Part shown: positions 57,483 through 64,000 of the stretch, piece after piece
Position numbering within the stretch: position 1 is the first letter of the stretch
How the letters are laid out: every line of letters starts with the position of its first letter
DNA from: Lactobacillus kefiranofaciens
GTDB taxonomy: Bacteria; Bacillota; Bacilli; Lactobacillales; Lactobacillaceae
Length of the DNA: 64,000 nt
Direction of reading: 5' to 3'
Assembly (NCBI RefSeq): GCF_900103655.1
Contig: NZ_FMXC01000007.1
Span: 1 to 64,000, forward strand
Notes under the pieces: model-generated
Seen by the model: only the letters and a program-made list of their open reading frames with translations
What the model was told of the DNA's origin: nothing
The model's database searches: none
Program-made: the position numbers and the translations under genes

Positions 57483-59042
57483 ATGAAATTAGTATTTTTA
57501 CATTCAAGTGATACCCATGGCTTTCTCTTGCCTACGGATTATCAAAATAAAACCAACTATGACGCACCATTTAGTTTAAGTAGAGTTAGTTCAGTAATAA
57601 AGTCTGAGAAGAAAAAATATGGGGCTGATCATGTAGTAGTTACTGATGCGGGTGATTGCCTACAAGGAGGTTCGCCTCTTGCTTATTATACGCATTCTAC
57701 TGGCGATTATCATGATTTGCGCAAGTTTACTGATGCCTATAATGCGGTGGGCTATGATGCACGTTGTTTGGGCAATCATGATTTTAACTTTGGATTAGAT
57801 TATTTAAGCTACTACGTTGATAATAACAAGGCTCCAATTATTAATGACAATGTTTTGGATGCTGAAACTGAAGTGCCATTTTTTGGTCGTGAATATGTCA
57901 TCATTAAAAGAAACGGCTTAAAAATTGGTATTTTGGGTATTACTACACAATACATTCCGCATTGGGAGCCTAAAGAAAATGTTGCAGGTCTAAAATTTGC
58001 TTCGGCATATGAGAAGATTAAGCATTATGCTAAAATTTTGCGCCCTCAAGTAGATATTCTAGCCGTAATGTATCATGGCGGCTTTGAAAGTGATCCAGAA
58101 ACAGGAAAGGCTACTGAACCACATCGTGGTGAAAATGAAGGATACAAGATTTTAACTGAAATTCCTGAAGTTGATGTTTTCTTAACTGGCCATCAGCACC
58201 GTCGCTTGAATTTGGTTACTAAAAATACTGCAATTGTTCAACCTGGTTATCGTGGTGAAGCTGTTGCAGAAGTCATTGTTGAAGTTGATGATAATACTAA
58301 AAAGATCACCAATATGACGACTAAGCTGATTGATACTAAGGATTATGCTCCAGATCCTGCTGTAGTCGAAAAAATCGCTGATTTAGACAAGAGAACTCAA
58401 GAATGGTTGGATAAGCCTATAGCTTATTTAAATAAGCCTGCACGGATTGAAAATGCCATGAAGGGCCGAATTGAAGGTGCACCTTTCATTAACCTGATTC
58501 AACAAACGCAATTATGGTTTACTAAGGCAGATGTTTCCGCTACGGCTGTCATGAGTGAAACTGCTAAGGGCTTTAATGAAACAGTTACTATGCGTGATGT
58601 TTTGTTAAATTATCCATATGCTAACCAGCTTTGCCGAGTTAAGCTGACTGGTAAAGAGTTGCGTCATATTATTGAACATAGCGCCGGCTTTTTGAAGAAA
58701 GATAAAGATGGCAAGATTGGCTTCATCGATCGCTGGATTAAGCCTAAGCCAATGCTTTATAATTTTGATGTCTTTTATCCAGTTGAATATGAAGCTGATT
58801 TATCTAAGCCAGAGGGTGAACGTTTAACTAAGCTTACTTTGCATGGCAAGCCAATTGAAGATGACAAGATATATCATTTGGCTGTTAATAATTACCGTGC
58901 GATGGGCGGTGGCTTTTATCCTGAATATAGTATGGATAAGATTGAAACCACTTTGGATAAAGATTACGTACAAATGTTTAGCGAATATTTGACGCATGGC
59001 AATATCGAAGTGGATACTAAGAAAAACTACAAGTTTTATTAA
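57483..59042 (+). CDS. metallophosphatase / 5'-nucleotidase, YunD-like
   Basis: 519-residue enzyme with an N-terminal calcineurin-like phosphoesterase domain (HSSDTHGFL, DAGDCLQGG, GNHDFNFG, MYHGGFE, TGHQHRR) and a C-terminal 5'-nucleotidase domain from about residue 320 (ALNSS-like HIIEHSAGFLKK and NNYRAMGGGFYP). Unlike exported 5'-nucleotidases there is no signal peptide or wall anchor, so it should act inside the cell as in YunD-type proteins. Likely releases phosphate from nucleotides. Own terminator. Confidence 0.9.
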   Translation: MKLVFLHSSDTHGFLLPTDYQNKTNYDAPFSLSRVSSVIKSEKKKYGADHVVVTDAGDCLQGGSPLAYYTHSTGDYHDLRKFTDAYNAVGYDARCLGNHDFNFGLDYLSYYVDNNKAPIINDNVLDAETEVPFFGREYVIIKRNGLKIGILGITTQYIPHWEPKENVAGLKFASAYEKIKHYAKILRPQVDILAVMYHGGFESDPETGKATEPHRGENEGYKILTEIPEVDVFLTGHQHRRLNLVTKNTAIVQPGYRGEAVAEVIVEVDDNTKKITNMTTKLIDTKDYAPDPAVVEKIADLDKRTQEWLDKPIAYLNKPARIENAMKGRIEGAPFINLIQQTQLWFTKADVSATAVMSETAKGFNETVTMRDVLLNYPYANQLCRVKLTGKELRHIIEHSAGFLKKDKDGKIGFIDRWIKPKPMLYNFDVFYPVEYEADLSKPEGERLTKLTLHGKPIEDDKIYHLAVNNYRAMGGGFYPEYSMDKIETTLDKDYVQMFSEYLTHGNIEVDTKKNYKFY

Positions 59043-59052
59043 AAAACAAAAA

Positions 59053-59082
59053 CACGTGGATTTAATTTCCACGTGCTTTTTT
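59053..59082. terminator. terminator between the nucleotidase and DUF2929 genes
   Basis: Perfect stem CACGTGGA / TCCACGTG followed by six T on the plus strand and a T-rich tail on the minus strand. Confidence 0.88.
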
Positions 59083-59092
59083 AGAATAAAAA

Positions 59093-59311
59093 TTATTTTA
59101 AATTACTATATTTACTGTTGTCTTTGTGTGAGTGAGCGGTAATCGTAGCAATAATTGCAGCAAAGAGAATGCCGAAGATAACCCCAACAACTAAGCAGTT
59201 CTTAAGATCAGCTCCGCTGAATGAAGCACTCTGAACTAAAGGACCAGCAATAAAGCCAATGATTAACATATAGATCACGCTCCACACAATTGTGATGATA
59301 TAACGACCCAT
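59093..59311 (-). CDS. DUF2929 (YjzD-like) membrane protein
   Basis: 72 residues with two helices: ITIVWSVIYMLIIGFI and LVVGVIFGILFAAII. N-terminal GRYIITIVWS is the family mark; similar small proteins are found next to dnaE in lactobacilli. ATG 59311 follows GAAAGAAGGA. Function unknown. Confidence 0.75.
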   Translation of the reverse strand: MGRYIITIVWSVIYMLIIGFIAGPLVQSASFSGADLKNCLVVGVIFGILFAAIIATITAHSHKDNSKYSNLK

Positions 59312-59426
59312 AATGATTCCTTCTTTCGGATAGAATTTTATCAAAAAAAGGGCATAAGATCAAACTTGATTAATCCAGTTTGATATACTGGAGTTAATAA
59401 TTTTACAGTGAAAGGTGGTTAACTAT

Positions 59427-62400
59427 ATGCAAGTAGCAGCACTGCAAAATCTGAGTTCATTCACTTTATTGGATAGTCCAACAAGAGTGAGCGATTTGAT
59501 TAAAACAGCTCAAGAGCGTGGATATCAAGCAGTTGGCTTGGCTGATATCAACGTGACCTATGGTTTAGTTAACTTCTATGAATTAGCTAAAAAAGCGGGT
59601 ATTAAGCCATTATTAGGGATGCAGCTTCGTTTAAATGGTTTAATTGATAGCACGCAAAAATATGATCTGATTGTTTTTGCCAAGAATAATCAAGGCTATC
59701 ATAATTTGCTTAGATTATCGAGTGCCATTAATTTATTAACTGAAAATGGTGAGAATGATAAGGTTTTAACCTTAAAAGAATTAACTAAGTATCTAAATGA
59801 TTTGTTAATCATTGTTCCTGCCAATGTTAGAAGTGAATTAGTTGCATTATCTGAAACTAACCAGTCTTTGGGTAGTGACTTTGTGCGAGAGATGAAGAAG
59901 TTAACCCCGGAACTTTATTTGGGAGTTTATGCCTCTAAGGATAGTCAGAGCTATATTGATTATCTTCAAGAGCTAGCTAAGCAATTTGAACTGCCCTTAG
60001 TTGCGGTGGAAGATAGTGAGTATTTGAACCCACATGATCAATTTTTGCAAAAAACGTTGCAAGCAATTGATGCTGGTCAAAAAATACAAGATTTATTGCC
60101 TTTGGCCCAACAAGCAGGATCGCATTATTTAGTGACCGCTACGGAAGCGTTAGAACGTTATCATCAATACGACTTAGATGATGCAATTAATAATACTTGG
60201 AAAATAGCACAAGAATGTGATGCTGAAGTAGTATTTCAAAAGCCCGTTTTGCCTAAGTATCGTCAAGATCGTTTTCCAAGTTCAGAGGAATATTTGCATT
60301 ATTTAGCTCAAACTGGTCTGCAAAGGCGCTTTGGTAAAAATAAAATTCCTGTTGAATATCAAAAGCGCTTAAATTATGAATTGCGCGTAATTAATCAGAT
60401 GGGATTTGATAATTATTTCTTAATCGTGTGGGATGTAATTAACTATTGCCATCGAGTTGAAATTACGACTGGACCGGGTCGTGGATCAGCTTGTGGATCT
60501 TTGGTCTCATATTCTTTAAGAATTACTGAAGTTGATCCAATACAATATCATTTGCTTTTTGAACGTTTTTTGAATCCAGCTAGACATGAAATGCCGGATA
60601 TAGACTTAGATATTCCTGATACACAAAGAGATACAGTTATTAAATATATGTATCAAAAATACGGAATGGATCATGCTGCTCAAATTTTAACCTTTGGTAC
60701 TTTAGCAGCCAAGCAAGCTTTACGTGATGTAGGGCGAGTATTCGGCCTAACAATGGTTGAAATTCAAAAGTGGGCGAGAACAGTTCCTTTTTCTAAAGAT
60801 AAAATGACCTTAAAGCGTGCTTATAAAGAATCTCGTGAATTGCGTTTATTAGTTGATGCGACTCCTGAAAATAAACTATTATTTAAAACTGCTTTAGGAC
60901 TTGAAGGCTTGCCGCGCCATTATTCGATTCATGCCGCTGGCTTAGTTATTAGCGATGACTCAATTGCAGGGATTTCAGGATTGCAGGCAGGCCCTTTAGG
61001 GATTCCGGTTACTCAACAAACAAAGAAATATGTGGAATCATTAGGCTTATTAAAGATCGACTTTTTGGGTTTACGCAATTTAACGGTGCTAGGCAATATT
61101 TTGACGCTAGTGCGTCAGCAAGGAATTAAAATTGATCCTAATCTGATTCCGTTAAATGATGCGGAAACTCTACGTCTTTTTCAACAAGGAAAAACGGATG
61201 CTGTTTTCCAATTTGAATCAAGTGGGATCCGGCGCGTATTGCGTGAATTGCATCCCGATAGTTTTGAAGATCTGGTTGCAGTTAATGCTCTTTATCGTCC
61301 GGGTCCAATGCAAAATATAGCGACATTTATTGCACGTAAAAATGGCAGGGAAGCAGTTAAATATCCTGATCCTAGTCTGAAGCAAATCTTGCAGCCGACT
61401 TATGGCGTATTGGTTTATCAAGAGCAAGTAATGCAGACGGCACAAATTTTAGCGGGGTTTTCTTTAGGCGAAGCCGATATTTTACGACGGGCAATGTCCA
61501 AGAAAAAGCAAGATGTAATTGAACAAGAACGTGGTAAATTCATTTCGGGTACCGTTAAAAAAGGCCATGCGCGAGAAGTTGGCGAGCGAGTTTATCATTA
61601 TATTGAGCAGTTTGCCAATTATGGTTTCAATCGTTCGCATGCTGTAGCCTATACTAAGATTGCTTTTTGGCTAGCTTATTTAAAAGTGCATTATCCTGCA
61701 GCTTTCTATACTTCAATGCTGAATTCATCAGTTGCAGCCAAGGCAGAAGATTATATTATGCGAGCGCAGGAAACAGATATTCGAATTTTGCCTCCGGATA
61801 TAAATGATAGCCAAGTGGATTTTACGGTTAAAAATAAAAAGATATTGGTAGGCCTTAAGGCAATTAAGGGTCTGCGTGTTGATTTTGCTAAAGAAATTGC
61901 AGCCAATCACAAGCCGTATCAATCTTTGAATGATTTTTTACGTCGAATTGATCCTAAGTTTTTGCAGATTGAAACTATTCAAGCTTTGATTATGGCTGGA
62001 TGCTTCGATCAATTAGAAAATAATCGTAATGAGTTGCTAGCAAATTGTAAAGAAATTATTGCTAATGTCCAACTAACGGGACAGAATATCTCTCTATCTG
62101 AAATTTTGGGAGATGCACCGCTTAAGCCAGCAGATCCGCCAACTAGTGCCGAAAAAGCTGAAATGGAAGAAAGGGTGTTAGGTTTTTCTACTACAACTAC
62201 ACCTCTAATAGTGGTTCAAAAGTATGCGCAAAAATTTAATGCCCGTTCACTGGATTCGTTTGAATTAAATGAAAAAGGCATTGGAGTCGGTAAGTTGATG
62301 CAATTTAAGCAAATTCGTACTAAAAATGATAAAACAATGGCTTTTGCTCGCTTTGCAGATACGTCGAGTGAGCAGGAAGTAATTATTTTTCCGGGTGTTT

Positions 62401-62534
62401 ATGAAAAAATTGGCTCAATTTTGAAAAATGGTGGTATTTATTTATTGGGACTACGCGTTCAAGGAGATCGCTATGACCAGAATAAAAAACAATATTTGTT
62501 AACCAATTTACGTAAAGTCAATTTTAAAGAATAA
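59427..62534 (+). CDS. dnaE: DNA polymerase III subunit alpha
   Basis: Gram-positive DnaE, thought to extend RNA primers before PolC takes over. 1035 residues: N-terminal PHP domain without the full set of metal ligands, polymerase palm with GPGRGSACGSLVSY and PDIDLDIPD, the YQEQVMQ and ANYGFNRSHAVAYTKIA blocks, a helix-hairpin-helix region, and an OB fold from about residue 930. ATG 59427 follows AAAGGTGG. Confidence 0.97.
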   Translation: MQVAALQNLSSFTLLDSPTRVSDLIKTAQERGYQAVGLADINVTYGLVNFYELAKKAGIKPLLGMQLRLNGLIDSTQKYDLIVFAKNNQGYHNLLRLSSAINLLTENGENDKVLTLKELTKYLNDLLIIVPANVRSELVALSETNQSLGSDFVREMKKLTPELYLGVYASKDSQSYIDYLQELAKQFELPLVAVEDSEYLNPHDQFLQKTLQAIDAGQKIQDLLPLAQQAGSHYLVTATEALERYHQYDLDDAINNTWKIAQECDAEVVFQKPVLPKYRQDRFPSSEEYLHYLAQTGLQRRFGKNKIPVEYQKRLNYELRVINQMGFDNYFLIVWDVINYCHRVEITTGPGRGSACGSLVSYSLRITEVDPIQYHLLFERFLNPARHEMPDIDLDIPDTQRDTVIKYMYQKYGMDHAAQILTFGTLAAKQALRDVGRVFGLTMVEIQKWARTVPFSKDKMTLKRAYKESRELRLLVDATPENKLLFKTALGLEGLPRHYSIHAAGLVISDDSIAGISGLQAGPLGIPVTQQTKKYVESLGLLKIDFLGLRNLTVLGNILTLVRQQGIKIDPNLIPLNDAETLRLFQQGKTDAVFQFESSGIRRVLRELHPDSFEDLVAVNALYRPGPMQNIATFIARKNGREAVKYPDPSLKQILQPTYGVLVYQEQVMQTAQILAGFSLGEADILRRAMSKKKQDVIEQERGKFISGTVKKGHAREVGERVYHYIEQFANYGFNRSHAVAYTKIAFWLAYLKVHYPAAFYTSMLNSSVAAKAEDYIMRAQETDIRILPPDINDSQVDFTVKNKKILVGLKAIKGLRVDFAKEIAANHKPYQSLNDFLRRIDPKFLQIETIQALIMAGCFDQLENNRNELLANCKEIIANVQLTGQNISLSEILGDAPLKPADPPTSAEKAEMEERVLGFSTTTTPLIVVQKYAQKFNARSLDSFELNEKGIGVGKLMQFKQIRTKNDKTMAFARFADTSSEQEVIIFPGVYEKIGSILKNGGIYLLGLRVQGDRYDQNKKQYLLTNLRKVNFKE

Positions 62535-62567
62535 GTAGCAAAAAATAGTTAGTTGATTTAATCACAA

Positions 62568-62590
62568 TGTAAGTGCTAACATCATATAAT
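62568..62590 (+). promoter_or_regulatory. pfkA-pyk promoter with cre site
   Basis: TGTAAGTGCTAACA (62568-62581) matches cre at 13 of 14 positions and lies in the promoter spacer; TATAAT follows at 62585-62590. CcpA control of pfk-pyk operons is established in several lactic acid bacteria. Confidence 0.7.
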
Positions 62591-62701
62591 ATAGAAAGAA
62601 AGCGTAAATTAGTCCAATTTTAATGAGCTTTTTGGCCTAAAAAATGTTAATATTTACTTGATGTGAGAAATTACACAAAATAATCATGATGAGGTGAATT
62701 C

Positions 62702-63664
62702 ATGAAACGGATTGGTATTTTAACTAGTGGTGGAGACGCCCCTGGTATGAATGCAGCAATTAGAGCTGTTACTAAGACTGCTATCCATCATGGACTTGAA
62801 GTCTTTGGAATTCGTTATGGTTTCGCTGGTTTGGTTGCAGGCGACTTTATTCCGCTTACTACGGAAAATGTTGACCACAAGATTAGTGAAGGCGGTACGT
62901 TTTTGTACAGTGCTCGGTATCCAGAATTTGCACAAGAAGAAGTGCAACAAAAGGGTGTTGAGCAATTAAAGAAGCATGGTATTGATGCTGTTATCGTTAT
63001 TGGCGGTGACGGATCATACCACGGTGCTTTAGCCTTAACTCGCCACGGCGTAAACTCAGTTGGTCTACCAGGAACTATCGATAATGATATTCCTTATACT
63101 GACTACACGATCGGCTTTGATTCTGCATGTCGTACTGCTATGGACGCAATTGATAAGATTCGTGACACAGCAAGCAGTCACCACCGCGTATTCGTTGTTA
63201 ACGTAATGGGCCGTGAATGTGGTGACATTGCTATGCGTGTTGGTGTAGCTAGTGGTGCAGACGCAATTGTTATTCCTGAACGTTCTTACGATGTTAAGGA
63301 AATTGCAGGAACTCTTACTAGAGGATTTGCAGATGGCAAAGATCATGGTATCATTGTCTTAGCAGAAGGCGTTATGGCTGCTGATAAATTTAAGGATGAA
63401 TTACTTAAATACGGTGACTTTGATGCTCGTGCTAATGTCCTTGCACATATGCAACGTGGTGGCTCACCAACTGTTGAAGATAGAGTAAATGCTACTAAGA
63501 TGGGTAACTATGCTGTTAAGTTGCTTCTCGATGGGAAGGGCGGTTTAGCTGTCGGCATGGAGAACGGCAAACTTAATACCCACGACATTCTCGATTTATT
63601 CGATGGAAAACACCACGGCGATTATGCGCTAATGGATGTAAATGAAGAAATGACTAAATATTAA
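62702..63664 (+). CDS. pfkA: ATP-dependent 6-phosphofructokinase
   Basis: Committed step of glycolysis. 320 residues: [17 protein letters not shown], the catalytic block [17 protein letters not shown] (with the Asp base), [12 protein letters not shown] and the PEP/ADP effector region. Size and motifs match the ATP-type tetrameric enzyme. GATGAGGTG ribosome site. First gene of the pfkA-pyk operon. Confidence 0.98.
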   Translation: MKRIGILTSGGDAPGMNAAIRAVTKTAIHHGLEVFGIRYGFAGLVAGDFIPLTTENVDHKISEGGTFLYSARYPEFAQEEVQQKGVEQLKKHGIDAVIVIGGDGSYHGALALTRHGVNSVGLPGTIDNDIPYTDYTIGFDSACRTAMDAIDKIRDTASSHHRVFVVNVMGRECGDIAMRVGVASGADAIVIPERSYDVKEIAGTLTRGFADGKDHGIIVLAEGVMAADKFKDELLKYGDFDARANVLAHMQRGGSPTVEDRVNATKMGNYAVKLLLDGKGGLAVGMENGKLNTHDILDLFDGKHHGDYALMDVNEEMTKY

Positions 63665-63697
63665 TTTAGCCGATTTTTGGAGAGGATTTTTTTAATA

Positions 63698-64000
63698 ATG
63701 AAGAAAACTAAGATTGTTAGTACTTTAGGGCCAGCTTCAAACGATATTGAAACTATTACTGCTTTAGCTAAGGCTGGTGCAAACGTATTCCGTTTCAACT
63801 TCTCACACGGTGATCACCCAGAACACCTTGCTCGTATGAAGATGGTTCGTCAAGTGGAAAAGGATACTGGTATGCTTCTTGGTATCGACCTTGACACTAA
63901 GGGTGCTGAAATCAGAACCACTGAACAAGAAGGTGGCAAGTTCACTATTAACACTGGTGACATGATTCGTGTATCAATGGATGACACCAAGAAGGGTAAC
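63698..64000 (+). CDS. pyk: pyruvate kinase, N-terminal part (runs off the window)
   Basis: Only the first 101 codons are in the window. Start MKKTKIVSTLGPAS with TRxSTLGPAS-type block and FRFNFSHGDHPEHLARM, GIDLDTKGAEIRT, typical of pyruvate kinase. TGGAGAGGA before ATG. 33 bases after pfkA, in the same operon. Confidence 0.96.
   Translation, partial: MKKTKIVSTLGPASNDIETITALAKAGANVFRFNFSHGDHPEHLARMKMVRQVEKDTGMLLGIDLDTKGAEIRTTEQEGGKFTINTGDMIRVSMDDTKKGN

Noticed and set aside
1-64000. CRISPR array, prophage, restriction or known defence cluster
   Set aside because: I saw no regularly spaced repeats, integrase, phage structural genes, Cas proteins or restriction enzymes.
1-64000. tRNA or rRNA genes
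   Set aside because: No cloverleaf-type segment with the T-loop consensus GTTCGAnTC and no rRNA-like block was noticed; a tRNAscan-SE/Infernal search would be decisive.

Overview
The window looks like chromosomal DNA of an AT-rich, homofermentative lactic acid bacterium of the Lactobacillus acidophilus group (L. helveticus, L. crispatus, L. acidophilus and relatives). Low GC, purine-rich Shine-Dalgarno sites, T-box leaders, a YSIRK/LPxTG surface protein, a conjugated bile salt hydrolase remnant and PepC/E/G peptidases all fit. The number of broken genes (at least seven in 64 kb, including bile salt hydrolase, a sortase-anchored protein and a MucBP-repeat protein) together with an IS fragment fits L. 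helveticus best, but species is an inference.

Layout. 0-5 kb: IS remnant, PAP2 phosphatase, thyA-folA, a P-type ATPase. 5.1-8.1 kb: methionine T-box leader and metQNI uptake operon. 8.2-11.3 kb: two OFA-family transporters (the second internally deleted) and a decayed bile salt hydrolase. 11.3-28.3 kb: a C4/citrate block: fumC, a fumarate reductase-like flavoprotein, an LDH-family enzyme with a malate dehydrogenase-type specificity residue, a broken MucBP-repeat protein, a PepC-family peptidase, an RraA-like protein, a DASS citrate/dicarboxylate carrier, citC-citD-citE-citF, and a SorC-type regulator that could be the citrate regulator. 28.5-33.5 kb: ThrE-like exporter, a degenerate LPxTG surface protein and a 30-residue membrane peptide. 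33.5-41.6 kb: translation and stringent-response genes (ybaK, prmA, rel, dtd, His T-box, hisS-aspS). 41.7-49.9 kb: aminotransferase, lipoprotein, coaBC, a gene-free stretch with a perfect palindrome and a terminator-like hairpin, aldo/keto reductase, Cof phosphatase, a frameshifted D-2-hydroxyacid dehydrogenase, amino acid permease, DedA. 50-64 kb: uvrC, obgE, a frameshifted OatA-like acyltransferase, rnz-SDR-LapA-like, rpmF, a YunD-like nucleotidase, dnaE, pfkA and the start of pyk.

How it works together. The 11-28 kb block can be read as one metabolic unit: citrate enters by the DASS carrier, citrate lyase cuts it to acetate and oxaloacetate, and oxaloacetate is either decarboxylated (possibly by the RraA-like protein) or reduced through malate and fumarate to succinate by the MDH-like enzyme, fumarase and fumarate reductase, disposing of NADH. 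Sites close to the CcpA cre consensus lie at the promoters of the OFA transporter, fumC, the MDH-like gene, the RraA-citT unit and citCDEF, and also at pfkA-pyk, so carbon catabolite control probably ties the block together. The attachment genes citX and citG are not in the window. I did not find a wholly new defence or mobile system; the most interesting points are the predicted MDH specificity, the cre-linked citrate-to-succinate module, the extent of gene decay, and a few small unassigned elements.
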